DNA of 64,000 nucleotides. Origin: Chitinophaga pinensis (lineage in GTDB: Bacteria; Bacteroidota; Bacteroidia; NS11-12g; UBA955). Positions 28,461-37,796 of the stretch are shown one piece after another. Each line of letters starts with the position of its first letter. Position 1 is the first letter of the stretch. Location: positions 1 through 64,000 of the forward strand of contig CAMDAF010000010.1 of the NCBI GenBank assembly GCA_945888525.1, given 5' to 3'. Made by a program: the position numbers and the translations under genes. The notes beneath the pieces are model-generated. The model had not been told where the DNA came from. It saw only the letters and a list, made by a program, of their open reading frames with translations, and searched no databases.

Positions 28461-29348
28461 TTATCTTCTTCTAGTGCTTCCTGAGCTGCCCGATGATCCT
28501 CTATCGCTATTGCCGCCCGATGATCCACCACTGCTTGATCCGCCGCTAGATGAACTTCCAGATCCGCTGCCACCACTTGAACTTCCTCTATCAGAATTTC
28601 CGCCATTGTACCAAGTATTTCCGCCATTGCTGCTGTTGCCAGAGGTAGACGGGTTTTGGGGTTGAGATGTTCTTGTGGTGCTTGTTGGTTGGTTGTTGGT
28701 GCCACCGGTTCTTCTCGAATAATTTGGGTTGCTTGGGTTTCCGTAATAATTGTTATTGTTGTTATTATTGTAGTTGTTATAATAATAGTTCCTGTAATAT
28801 GGGTTGTAATAACCATATCCAAAACCATAATAATATGAACAAGGATTATAGAAATACGGATTAAAAGTATAGTATGGATAGTATCCATTCATCCACGAAT
28901 TTCCCCAACCATAAGAGAAAAACGGATTGTAGTATGGCATGTTGTAACCATAATACATCGAAAATGGGCTGTTAAAACCACTGGCATACCCAAATCGAGG
29001 ATCAACATAACCTAAACCCATACTATTTCCAGTATAGTTGTTATTCGATAGGCTTGGAACTATACTTGCTTGGTAATTGTTATAATTAAACCTATGTGAA
29101 CTACCGAAATTCCTAAAGCGATTGGAATAGCTGCTGGTGTAATAGCCTGCATTGCTAATTTGCTTATTATTCTGCGTTTGATTTACATTCTGCTTGTTTG
29201 AAACCGCAAGATCATCTGATTTCTTTCTGGTGTCGTTTGGCGTAAAATAGACTTCATCACTTCTACCATTCAGATTGGAGGCTTGTTTTTGTATGCTGCA
29301 TGAACTTAAAATAAGAATAGAAACCGATGCAAAAATGATTTGTTTCAT
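28461..29348 (-). CDS. Tyr/Asn-rich, Gly/Ser-tailed lipoprotein
   Basis: From the ATG at 29348 the 295-aa protein starts with a type II signal peptide (MKQIIFASVSILILSSCSIQ; Cys after LSS). The tracked start at 29372 adds eight residues before it. The middle is extremely rich in Tyr, Asn, Phe and Pro (YYGFGYGYYNPYYRNYYY, then a run of eight Asn), and the tail is Gly/Ser-rich (GGSGSGSSSSGGSSSGGSSG) ending in RRR. This low-complexity composition suggests a disordered or prion-like surface polypeptide and not an enzyme. The family is unknown; similar Tyr-rich lipoproteins occur in Bacteroidota. Upstream neighbour of the FadL-like gene. Confidence 0.82.
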   Translation of the reverse strand: MKQIIFASVSILILSSCSIQKQASNLNGRSDEVYFTPNDTRKKSDDLAVSNKQNVNQTQNNKQISNAGYYTSSYSNRFRNFGSSHRFNYNNYQASIVPSLSNNNYTGNSMGLGYVDPRFGYASGFNSPFSMYYGYNMPYYNPFFSYGWGNSWMNGYYPYYTFNPYFYNPCSYYYGFGYGYYNPYYRNYYYNNYNNNNNNNYYGNPSNPNYSRRTGGTNNQPTSTTRTSQPQNPSTSGNSSNGGNTWYNGGNSDRGSSSGGSGSGSSSSGGSSSGGSSGGNSDRGSSGSSGSTRRR

Positions 29349-29387
29349 ATGGCTGTATTTTTTTAGGTGCATTTGGTCTTAAGTGAA

Positions 29388-29395
29388 TACCTTTG
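29388..29395 (+). promoter_or_regulatory. Bacteroidota -7 box for proS
   Basis: TACCTTTG followed by CA matches TAnnTTTG, 37 bases before the proS ATG. Confidence 0.55.
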
Positions 29396-29432
29396 CAATA
29401 TCAAAGATACAAAAAACATTCCAATTTAATAT

Positions 29433-30905
29433 ATGGCATTTGAGAAAGTAAAAAGAAGTGAGAATTACAGCGAATGGTATAACAACCTAGTTAAGAACGC
29501 TGATATGGCAGAGCATGCAGATGTGAAAGGCTGTATGGTCATTAAACCATATGGATACGCAATTTGGGAAAAAATGCAAGCCCAATTGGATAAAATGTTC
29601 AAGAAAACGGGGCACGTAAATGCCTATTTTCCCTTGTTAATTCCAAAGTCATTTTTTGAGAAGGAAGAAAAAAATGCTGAGGGTTTTGCCAAAGAGTGTG
29701 CTGTTGTAACCCACTACAGGCTTAAGGTTGACGAAAATAGAAAGATTGTTGTAGATGAAGATGCAAAACTTGAAGAAGAGTTAATTATAAGGCCTACCAG
29801 TGAGGCGATTATTTGGAACACTTATAGAGGATGGATTCAAAGTTATAGAGACCTTCCTATACTAATTAACCAATGGGCAAATGTTATGCGCTGGGAAATG
29901 CGCACAAGGTTGTTTTTGCGTACTTCTGAATTTTTATGGCAAGAAGGCCATACCGCGCACTCAACATCAGATGAAGCAATAGCCGAGACAAAACAAATGT
30001 TAAATGTTTATGCTGAGTTTGCAGAAAAATTCTTAGCTGTACCGGTTATTTGTGGGGTTAAAACCGAGAATGAACGTTTTGCTGGCGCCGTTGAAACTTA
30101 TTGTATTGAGGGCTTAATGCAAGATGGCAAAGCCTTGCAAATGGGCACCTCTCACTTTTTAGGTCAAAATTTTGCAAAAGCATTTGATGTAAAATTTCAA
30201 ACTAAAGAGGGTAAGTTAGAGCATGTTTGGGCAACGAGTTGGGGCGTTTCAACAAGGTTAATTGGCGCTTTAATTATGGCACATAGTGACGACGAAGGCT
30301 TGGTTTTACCACCTAGTTTAGCACCAATTCAAGTCGTTATTGTTCCTATTTATAGAAGCGATGAAGAGCGTTTGAAAGTTGAAGAGGCTGCAGAACAAAT
30401 AAAACAAAAATTAGAGGATCATGATTTATCGGTGAAATTTGACAATAGAGACACCTATAAACCAGGTTATAAATTTGCAGAATGGGAATTAAAAGGTGTT
30501 CCAGTGCGCATTGCAATTGGGCCTAGGGACATTGAAAATGGCACTGTGGAATTGGCTAGAAGAGATACCAAAGAAAAATCTGTTACCAGTATTGATGGCA
30601 TAGATTTACACATTAAGAATCTTTTAAATGAAATCCAATCTGCAATATACGAACGTGCAAAATTGTTTAGAGACCAAAGCATTCATGTGGTTAATTCATG
30701 GGAAGAGTTTAAAGAAGTTCTGAATACCAAGGGCGGTTTTATTTCAGCCCATTGGGATGGTACAGGTGAAACCGAAGAAAAGATCAAAGAGCTCACAAAA
30801 GCAACAATTCGTTGCATTCCTTTAGACAATATTCAAGAAGATGGGATTTGTGTGTTAACTGGAAATCCTTCTAAACAAAGGGTCTTGTTTGCAAAAGCCT
30901 ACTAA
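29433..30905 (+). CDS. proS: Prolyl-tRNA synthetase, archaeal/eukaryotic-like type
   Basis: This class II synthetase charges tRNA-Pro. The 490-aa enzyme is the short ProRS type without the bacterial INS editing insertion: motif 2-like [21 protein letters not shown], the RPTSEAIIW loop, and [15 protein letters not shown] are visible, followed by an anticodon-binding domain ([13 protein letters not shown]) and a C-terminal domain ending [12 protein letters not shown]. The C-terminal zinc-type cysteines are reduced (one in IRCIPLD, one in GICVLTG). Single-gene unit ending at a bidirectional terminator. Confidence 0.96.
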   Translation: MAFEKVKRSENYSEWYNNLVKNADMAEHADVKGCMVIKPYGYAIWEKMQAQLDKMFKKTGHVNAYFPLLIPKSFFEKEEKNAEGFAKECAVVTHYRLKVDENRKIVVDEDAKLEEELIIRPTSEAIIWNTYRGWIQSYRDLPILINQWANVMRWEMRTRLFLRTSEFLWQEGHTAHSTSDEAIAETKQMLNVYAEFAEKFLAVPVICGVKTENERFAGAVETYCIEGLMQDGKALQMGTSHFLGQNFAKAFDVKFQTKEGKLEHVWATSWGVSTRLIGALIMAHSDDEGLVLPPSLAPIQVVIVPIYRSDEERLKVEEAAEQIKQKLEDHDLSVKFDNRDTYKPGYKFAEWELKGVPVRIAIGPRDIENGTVELARRDTKEKSVTSIDGIDLHIKNLLNEIQSAIYERAKLFRDQSIHVVNSWEEFKEVLNTKGGFISAHWDGTGETEEKIKELTKATIRCIPLDNIQEDGICVLTGNPSKQRVLFAKAY

Positions 30906-30910
30906 AAAAT

Positions 30911-30945
30911 AAAAAAGCCGAGTATTTAATTTGCTCGGCTTTTTT
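30911..30945. terminator. Bidirectional rho-independent terminator
   Basis: The stem AAAAAAGCCGAG pairs with CTCGGCTTTTTT, so it has a T tract on either strand. It sits between the convergent proS and prolyl oligopeptidase genes. Confidence 0.92.
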
Positions 30946-30950
30946 ATTAT

Positions 30951-33089
30951 CTATTTTATTTCAGTAATACCCATATTCCAAAGCGCGAAAGCAAATCGGT
31001 CTGCATATTCTGCAATGACCATATTTGTAGGCTTTCCGGCACCATGACCAGCATTGGTTTCAATTCGAATAAGTGTAGGATTTGGACCATCATTTACCGA
31101 CTGTAATTTCGCGGCAAACTTGAATGAATGCGCCGGCACAACGCGGTCATCGTGGTCGCCTGTTGTTACCATGGTTGCAGGATAATTTTTGCCCTTGATT
31201 AAATTGTGATAAGGCGAGTATTTTAATAAATACTGAAACATTTCCTTTGAATCATCCGCAGTTCCATAATCGTAAGCCCAACCAGCACCTGCTGTGAATT
31301 TGTGGTAACGCAGCATATCTAAAACTCCAACTGCAGGCAGTACAACCTTAAATAAATCCGGTCTTTGGGTCATGCAAGCTCCAATGAGCAATCCACCATT
31401 TGAGCCACCTGAAATGCATAAGAAGGCTGAGCTGGTGTATTTTTCTTTAATTAGGTAATTTGCTGCTGAAATAAAGTCATTAAAGACATTTTGTTTTTTC
31501 ATCTGTATACCGGCATCGTGCCAGTCTTTACCGTATTCGCCACCGCCTCTTATATTCGGCACGGCGTATATTCCTCCTGCATCCAACCAAACAACCATTG
31601 CTGTGCTAAAAGATGGCGTTAGGTTTACATTAAATCCTCCATAACCATAGAGCATGCATGGGTTTTTACCATCCATTTTCAATCCTTTTTTATAGGTAAT
31701 CATCATCGGAATCTTTGTATGGTCTATTTCATTTTCATAAAAAACTTGAATTGACTCATATAGACGTGGATCGAATTGAACACCGGCTTTTTTAAATAAA
31801 GTTGAAGCGCCATCGCTGACATTGTATGAAAAAATGGTAGGTGGGTATATATAACTTGTAAACGTATAATAAAGTGTGTTTTCTTCCCATTTTCCGCTTA
31901 ATCCTCCAGCTGTTCCTTTGCCCGGCAATGCTATCTCTCTTTCTAACGTTCCGTTGATGTTGTATTGTAACAATTGAGTGCAAGCATCTTTCATATAGGA
32001 TGCAAAAAATTTGCCCGCTCCAGTGCTGATACTTAAAGGCATTTTTGTTTCAGAAATAAGATCTGACCACTCAGAAAATCCTTTATCTTTTAAGTACTCA
32101 GTTTTTACTAGGCGCATATTTGGAGCACCCATATCGGTTAGGATATATAAAGTATTTCCTTCTGAATGAACAACATCGTTGTTGTTCTTAAAATCAGCTA
32201 CTAAATTGGTAATTTTACCATCAATTTCGCTAAGATCTTTAACGTACAATTCATTTCCATTGGTCGATGTTGCAGCGCTTATAATCAGGAAGCGCTCATC
32301 TTCCGTCACATAGCCGCCAATATACCTGCGGGGTTTTTCGCTGCCTCCAAAGATTAATAGATCTTCAGATTGCTTGGTCCCCAATTTGTGGTAAAATAAC
32401 TTATGTTGATTGGTCATTGCAGACAATTCGCTGCCTTTGCTCGGTTTATCATAGCTGCTGTAGAAAAACCCTTCATTTCCCTTCCAAGAAATACCACTAA
32501 ATTTTACATCAATCAATGTATCTCCAATAGTTTGTTTGCTTGCAGAGTTCAATACAATCACCTTTCTCCAATCACTTCCACCTTCGCTAATTTGGATGGC
32601 CAAAATGCTTCCATCCTTTGTAAAACTTACATCTGAAAGTGAGCTAGTTCCATCTTTGGAAAAGGTATTTGGGTCTAAGAATACCTTAGCTTCTTCATTG
32701 TTGTTTTGCCTGTAAAGAATACTTTGGTTTTGAAGTCCATTGTTTTTATAAAAATAGGTATAGTTTCCTTCGTTAAACGGAGCAGAATAGCGTTCGTAAT
32801 TCCAAATCTTTTCTAGGTTTTTTTTCAGTGTCTCGCGGTAGGGGATTTGTGATAAATAATTGTAAGTATTTTCGTTTTGTTTGCCAATCCAATTTTTAGT
32901 TTTCGGATCGAGGTCATCTTCCAGCCATCTATACGGATCAATAACTGTTGCTCCAAAAAAGGTATCATTTACTGGTATTATTTCCGTTTGCGGATAGGTC
33001 ATAATTTTATTTTTGGGTTTATCGGGTAGCATAAATGAAAGGCTTGAGGCTAAAATAGATATTGCAGCAATAGTATATTGAAGTTTCAT
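30951..33089 (-). CDS. Prolyl oligopeptidase family serine peptidase (S9A)
   Basis: The exported enzyme is expected to cleave short peptides after proline. A signal peptide occupies about residues 1-25. The N-terminal beta-propeller begins at VIDPYRWLEDD. The C-terminal alpha/beta hydrolase domain carries the nucleophile S563 in ISGGSNGGLLIG, the Asp in GDHDDRVVPAHSFKFAA, and the His in NAGHGAGKPT. The 712-aa length fits the family. Probably periplasmic. It is a monocistronic unit between a terminator and its own promoter-like box. Confidence 0.94.
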   Translation of the reverse strand: MKLQYTIAAISILASSLSFMLPDKPKNKIMTYPQTEIIPVNDTFFGATVIDPYRWLEDDLDPKTKNWIGKQNENTYNYLSQIPYRETLKKNLEKIWNYERYSAPFNEGNYTYFYKNNGLQNQSILYRQNNNEEAKVFLDPNTFSKDGTSSLSDVSFTKDGSILAIQISEGGSDWRKVIVLNSASKQTIGDTLIDVKFSGISWKGNEGFFYSSYDKPSKGSELSAMTNQHKLFYHKLGTKQSEDLLIFGGSEKPRRYIGGYVTEDERFLIISAATSTNGNELYVKDLSEIDGKITNLVADFKNNNDVVHSEGNTLYILTDMGAPNMRLVKTEYLKDKGFSEWSDLISETKMPLSISTGAGKFFASYMKDACTQLLQYNINGTLEREIALPGKGTAGGLSGKWEENTLYYTFTSYIYPPTIFSYNVSDGASTLFKKAGVQFDPRLYESIQVFYENEIDHTKIPMMITYKKGLKMDGKNPCMLYGYGGFNVNLTPSFSTAMVVWLDAGGIYAVPNIRGGGEYGKDWHDAGIQMKKQNVFNDFISAANYLIKEKYTSSAFLCISGGSNGGLLIGACMTQRPDLFKVVLPAVGVLDMLRYHKFTAGAGWAYDYGTADDSKEMFQYLLKYSPYHNLIKGKNYPATMVTTGDHDDRVVPAHSFKFAAKLQSVNDGPNPTLIRIETNAGHGAGKPTNMVIAEYADRFAFALWNMGITEIK

Positions 33090-33094
33090 ATATA

Positions 33095-33102
33095 CAAATC
33101 TA
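33095..33102 (-). promoter_or_regulatory. Bacteroidota -7 box for the prolyl oligopeptidase
   Basis: TAGATTTG on the minus strand matches TAnnTTTG and lies five bases before the ATG. Confidence 0.5.
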
Positions 33103-33162
33103 TTTTATTATTTCTAATAAGCACAATGATTGGATGTTTTTTCGAATGAAATTAGGCGAAAA

Positions 33163-34908
33163 TTATGATTTTCTTTCCCCAATTTGTTGACGCCACATAG
33201 CATAGTACAAACCTTTTTCTGCTAAGAGTTCATCGTGTTTACCATGTTCAATAATTTTGCCTTGCTCAAGAACATATATTCTATTGGCATGCATTATGGT
33301 ACTCAATCTATGGGCAATTAAGATGGTTATTGCCGAATGGTCTTCATTAATTTGTTTAATGGTTTGGGTAATTTCATCCTCGGTCAAACTATCTAGTGCA
33401 GAGGTCGCTTCATCGAAAACCAATAACCCTGGATTTCTTAGCAATGCTCTAGCGATTGATAGTCTTTGCTTTTCGCCTCCACTAACCTTGACACCACCTT
33501 CACCAATTACTGTATCAATTCCATTGTCTGCCCTTTTTAAAAGGTTTTGACAACTCGCTCTATCTAAAGCATTCATTATTTCCTCATCACTTGCTTTGGG
33601 TGCTACAAATAATAAGTTTTCTTTGATAGAGCCAGAGAACAATTGAGTGTCTTGGGTAACAAAACCAATTCGCTCTCTCAATTCATCTAAATCAATTTCT
33701 TTGGCGTCAATTCCCTCATAAAAGACATTGCCTGTTTGAGCTTGATAAAGACCAACAAGTAATTTTACAAGTGTTGTTTTTCCTGAACCTGAAGGGCCCA
33801 CAAATGCAATTGTTTCGCCTTTATGGACTTTAAAACTGACATCTGTTAAGGCAGGTGTTCGTGAACTTAAATGTTGAAATGATACATTTTTAAATTCAAA
33901 GTCCTCAAGGCCTTTAAGTACGCGAGGTTTGGCAGGCTTATAGTCTATAGGTGTGTCGATTAACTTCTTGAAATTATCCAACGAAACCTCAGCTTCACGG
34001 TGAATAAGGATAATATTTCCAAGCTCTTGAAGGGGATTAAAAAGAAAGAAAGAGTAAAATAAGAAGGTAAAATATTGCCCTGCTGATAATGTATGGTTAA
34101 AGATTAAATACAAAAGAACAACAATCATAATGCTTCTAGTAAACTGTACTGTGGTTCCTTGTAAAAAGTTTAAACTCCTTATGTATTTTACTTTTTTAAG
34201 CTCTAATCCAAGTATTTTATAGGTTGTGTTGTTAAGTCTTGCAATTTCTTGGTTGGCTAAACCTAGACTCTTCACCAATTCGATGTTTCTGAGACTTTCA
34301 GTAGTGCTGCCTGCTAAAGCCGTCGTTTCACCAACAATAGCCTTTTGCATCAATTTGATTTTCTTACTCAACAAAGAACTAATGAGTCCGATGGCGATAA
34401 TAGCCCCTATGTATACTAAAGCAACTTTCAAACTAACACTAATAGTAAAAATCATTACGAATATCATCCCTACTATTGAAGTGAAAAGAATACCAATAAA
34501 TGAAGTGATTAATTTTTCAGAATCGGTTCTCACTTTTTCTAAAATAGACAATGTTTCTCCGCTCCTTTGGTCTTCAAAAACTTGATAAGGTAGTTCTAGC
34601 GAATGTTTGAGTCCATCTGAAAAGATTTGAGCACCCATTTTGAGCACAATCACATTGGTGTAATAGTCTTGAAAGTTTTTAGCAATCCTTGAAACCATGG
34701 TTACACCGATTGACAATCCTACAAGATATAGTGCATGAGATATAAATTGTTCTTTGCTTAATTCACCGTGCTTATTGATAATTTCATCTACAATTCTGCC
34801 GGTAATTTGTGGGTCTAATAAAGAAAAAGACTGGTTTATTGCAGCTAAAAATAATGCCAATAATAGGGTAGGCCATTGTCTTTTTAGGTATTTAAAAAGG
34901 ATACTCAT
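33163..34908 (-). CDS. ABC exporter, fused permease and ATPase (MsbA-like)
   Basis: The 581-aa half-transporter has six predicted transmembrane helices in the first 300 residues and an ATPase domain with Walker A GPSGSGKTTL (near 370), ABC signature KVSGGEKQRLSIARALL (near 475) and Walker B LLVFDEATSALD. It should act as a homodimer exporting a lipid, peptide or drug. Resemblance to MsbA-type exporters is general, so the lipid A flippase role is possible but unproven. Monocistronic. Confidence 0.93.
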   Translation of the reverse strand: MSILFKYLKRQWPTLLLALFLAAINQSFSLLDPQITGRIVDEIINKHGELSKEQFISHALYLVGLSIGVTMVSRIAKNFQDYYTNVIVLKMGAQIFSDGLKHSLELPYQVFEDQRSGETLSILEKVRTDSEKLITSFIGILFTSIVGMIFVMIFTISVSLKVALVYIGAIIAIGLISSLLSKKIKLMQKAIVGETTALAGSTTESLRNIELVKSLGLANQEIARLNNTTYKILGLELKKVKYIRSLNFLQGTTVQFTRSIMIVVLLYLIFNHTLSAGQYFTFLFYSFFLFNPLQELGNIILIHREAEVSLDNFKKLIDTPIDYKPAKPRVLKGLEDFEFKNVSFQHLSSRTPALTDVSFKVHKGETIAFVGPSGSGKTTLVKLLVGLYQAQTGNVFYEGIDAKEIDLDELRERIGFVTQDTQLFSGSIKENLLFVAPKASDEEIMNALDRASCQNLLKRADNGIDTVIGEGGVKVSGGEKQRLSIARALLRNPGLLVFDEATSALDSLTEDEITQTIKQINEDHSAITILIAHRLSTIMHANRIYVLEQGKIIEHGKHDELLAEKGLYYAMWRQQIGERKS

Positions 34909-34918
34909 TACTTAAGTG

Positions 34919-34926
34919 CAAAAGTA
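34919..34926 (-). promoter_or_regulatory. Bacteroidota -7 box for the ABC exporter
   Basis: TACTTTTG on the minus strand, followed by C, matches TAnnTTTG and lies 10 bases before the ATG. Confidence 0.55.
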
Positions 34927-34987
34927 AGACAAACTGAATCAGAATTGGAGAATTAAATTCAGTTGAGCGCATAATCTTTGTTTATAA

Positions 34988-37732
34988 TTATTGGACACTA
35001 ATCTTTTCAATCCAATATCCGTCATCTGTCTGTATATTAATAAAATATATTCCTGAAGTAAGGTTAGCGAATTGAATGGAAATGTGTTTTTGATCTAAAA
35101 TATGCAGTTTATAATACCCGCTTGGAATGGCATTGCCTAAGTTGTCTAAAATTGAAATTTCTAAATTTTGAATCGAATTATTTTTAAAATCAATTTTAAG
35201 CAGTTCATTTTTATTTAGCGGGTTGGGATATGCGTTTAAATCTTTTAAATTTTCAGATCTAAGATTCGTTATTTGCCAAGGATTTGAAATGTTGGCGCTA
35301 TATGCACCATTTCCGTGGGTTGCAACCGCTATGAAGTTGTCTAAATTTCTTGTGTCGAGCATGGTAACAATATTATTTCCAATTCGATTCGGTGATTGTT
35401 GAATCCAACGCGTTTGTATGCCATTTAAAGTATCGGTAGCATAAAGGCCAACACTTGTTCCAATAAACCACGATTTTCTTCCATTGTCTAAATTAAGAAC
35501 AGCCGCCCACCTGCAACTAGGCCCTGATCCACTTCCGTTTGAGTTTTCTTCAAGATTGCCAGAAATATTTGTCCATGACGAACCACCATTATCAGAGGTA
35601 AACAAACTAATGATATTGTAGTTAGAAAACACAACTGTCATTTTATTGCTATCAGAAGGATCGAGTGCGATACAATTAACATTCCCACTGGGAAAGTTTG
35701 AGCCTGTTATCTCAATAGGATTTGATTGCCCAATATTGGCCGAACCTAATTTATAAAGTCTTCCTTTATCAGTAGCATAATAGAGCGTATTTGGGTTGGC
35801 TTTTGAAATAGAAATGGCTGAGAATTCTTGACCTGTTAGTGGCTTACAATTGACCAATTCTTCCCACAATGGAGTATCCCATCGGGTGCTATCAAAGTCT
35901 GTACTTAAAGGCTTTGATAGAATATTGGTGTTTCTAAATAAACGGTTTTTAGCCGGGAGATACATTATTTTTTGGTCAAACGGGTCCAAAACAAATGGGT
36001 TAATAAAATCATAATTGTCGCGGTTTAATTGCTTAGGGTCAATGCGAGCATATTTTATAGGTTGTCCGATTTGATCTATTTGTAAATGGGCAATTCTGCC
36101 TTGCTGTGCACTTCCTATAATTTCATTTGTGCCATCTAAAAATGAGCAATAAGATCCATCGCCATTAAAACTCATATGCCAAGATGCTAGTCCATAAACA
36201 TCTGTAAACTGGGTCCCATTGTCTTGCAAACCACCCATGATTTTATTGTTATTGGCCACAGAATGATCAATGGCAATGGTATAAAATTGTGAGGTGATAT
36301 AATTATTATTCTTTAATTCCCAAACAACATTTTTAGCCATGATATTGTTGGTAAAACTAATTCCTCCGTCATGTGAACTTAAGGCAATTTCAGGATTATT
36401 AGGATAAAATACCAATTGATGGTTGTCTGGGTGATGGTTTGGGTATAATTTAAAGTCTGGTCTTGAAGTATTTACAGCATAGCCACCGATCCAATCTATC
36501 TTTGTATTGCTTCGAAAGGCATCAGAGCTTCGCCATAAATTTGTTGCGCCTATGAATACAACATTGGTATCATTTGGATTTACTTTAACATATAGATCAT
36601 AGCCGCCTTGTGTGCTAAAATAACCAAAATCACCACCAGCATCAGGCATGTTTGAACTTCTATTTACCCAACGCCCGCCTGCACTTGAACCATTTCCTGA
36701 TACATAATTGTATTTCCATAAACTATTCCATTCTTTGGTTCCTTGAAAATTGGCACTAACAAAGCCAAAATTTGTGGTGCCGCTTGCAACAATATAAACT
36801 TGATTTTGATCAGATGGTGCAATGCCAATGCACATTCTTCCATATGCACTCGGGAAGCCAGTTGGTGTTATACTTATCCAAGCTTCACCATCTACGCTTC
36901 TCCATATACCTTTTTGAGTGCTTTCGCTGCTCATTGTTGCATAAACAACACCTTGTTTGTCGATTGCAACATCCGTATAGTAAGAATAGTTAGGCAATGC
37001 TCCAGATCTTTTCTTTTTCCAATTTAATCCTCCATCGGTTGTTTTGTATATTCCTCCATAAGTAGCCGCATAAATTTCATCTTGGCTGGTATTTGAATAG
37101 TCAATAGCAATGTTCCAAACACCATCAAAATCGGAATCAAAAGAAGTTGTGCTTCCGCCATTTGTAAAGGGGATAACCGACCATGTATTTCCCCCATCTA
37201 TGCTTTTAAAGATGCCTTGTCCATAGTAATAAGCGCCGTTTGCAGTGCCACTGCTTCCTGATAATTCTCCTGTGCCAGCGTACCAAATATTGGTTTTTCC
37301 AACTCTGGTATCTTGAACAATGCAGGTAATAGCATTTGCAGGACAGTTGGCTTTTTTCCAAGTTTGTCCAGCATCAGTAGATTTATAAATACCACCTGTG
37401 GCTGAGCCAGCTAGGATGATATTGGAATTGTTAATGTCTAAGGCTATTGCTCTTGTGCGCCCACCTTGGTTGTTGGGCCCTCTTGATTTCCAAATATCTT
37501 CCGAACGTTTGTTGTTCAAATATTTAGGTAGACTAGACGCAAAGGACAATTCATTTTGCCTAATATTTGCCGGTATTTTGCCGGTTTTTGGGTCAGCTAG
37601 TAAGCTCAAATAATAGCCATCAAGCTGAGCTTTCTCATAAGCTTGTGCATCAAAGTTGTGTTGGTTTTTGAGCAAGGAACAAGACCCTGCGATAAAGACC
37701 AAACTGAGTAGTGAAAGTATAGGCTGTCTCAT
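34988..37732 (-). CDS. BNR/VPS10-type beta-propeller protein with T9SS sorting domain
   Basis: From the ATG at 37732 (the tracked 37771 start overlaps the promoter box) the 914-aa protein begins MRQPILSLLSLVFIAGSCSL, a signal peptide with a lipobox-like AGSC. The body contains many BNR/Asp-box repeats (STDAGQTWKK, SIDGGNTWSV, TTDGGLNWKK, TSDNGGSSWTN), typical of sortilin-like propellers and sialidase-like or xyloglucanase-like folds. The C-terminus is a type A T9SS sorting domain (LNAYPNPLNKNE … GIYFINIQTDDG). No catalytic residues could be assigned. Surface or secreted location is predicted. Confidence 0.9.
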   Translation of the reverse strand: MRQPILSLLSLVFIAGSCSLLKNQHNFDAQAYEKAQLDGYYLSLLADPKTGKIPANIRQNELSFASSLPKYLNNKRSEDIWKSRGPNNQGGRTRAIALDINNSNIILAGSATGGIYKSTDAGQTWKKANCPANAITCIVQDTRVGKTNIWYAGTGELSGSSGTANGAYYYGQGIFKSIDGGNTWSVIPFTNGGSTTSFDSDFDGVWNIAIDYSNTSQDEIYAATYGGIYKTTDGGLNWKKKRSGALPNYSYYTDVAIDKQGVVYATMSSESTQKGIWRSVDGEAWISITPTGFPSAYGRMCIGIAPSDQNQVYIVASGTTNFGFVSANFQGTKEWNSLWKYNYVSGNGSSAGGRWVNRSSNMPDAGGDFGYFSTQGGYDLYVKVNPNDTNVVFIGATNLWRSSDAFRSNTKIDWIGGYAVNTSRPDFKLYPNHHPDNHQLVFYPNNPEIALSSHDGGISFTNNIMAKNVVWELKNNNYITSQFYTIAIDHSVANNNKIMGGLQDNGTQFTDVYGLASWHMSFNGDGSYCSFLDGTNEIIGSAQQGRIAHLQIDQIGQPIKYARIDPKQLNRDNYDFINPFVLDPFDQKIMYLPAKNRLFRNTNILSKPLSTDFDSTRWDTPLWEELVNCKPLTGQEFSAISISKANPNTLYYATDKGRLYKLGSANIGQSNPIEITGSNFPSGNVNCIALDPSDSNKMTVVFSNYNIISLFTSDNGGSSWTNISGNLEENSNGSGSGPSCRWAAVLNLDNGRKSWFIGTSVGLYATDTLNGIQTRWIQQSPNRIGNNIVTMLDTRNLDNFIAVATHGNGAYSANISNPWQITNLRSENLKDLNAYPNPLNKNELLKIDFKNNSIQNLEISILDNLGNAIPSGYYKLHILDQKHISIQFANLTSGIYFINIQTDDGYWIEKISVQ

Positions 37733-37768
37733 AAACAATTCAATATTACTTAAAATATTGACTTGTGA

Positions 37769-37776
37769 CAAATATA
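37769..37776 (-). promoter_or_regulatory. Bacteroidota -7 box for the BNR protein
   Basis: TATATTTG on the minus strand matches TAnnTTTG. It overlaps the tracked ORF start and so supports the ATG at 37732. Confidence 0.55.
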
Positions 37777-37796
37777 AACTGAATAAAGGCTGTTAA

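Noticed and set aside
28433-28888. 151-aa minus-strand ORF rich in Ile/Thr
   Set aside because: It overlaps the Tyr/Asn-rich lipoprotein in another frame; its skewed composition is just the shadow of the TAT/AAT-rich codons.
29372-29432. Possible shared divergent promoter for the lipoprotein gene and proS
   Set aside because: Only the proS side has a good TAnnTTTG box; no convincing minus-strand element was found.
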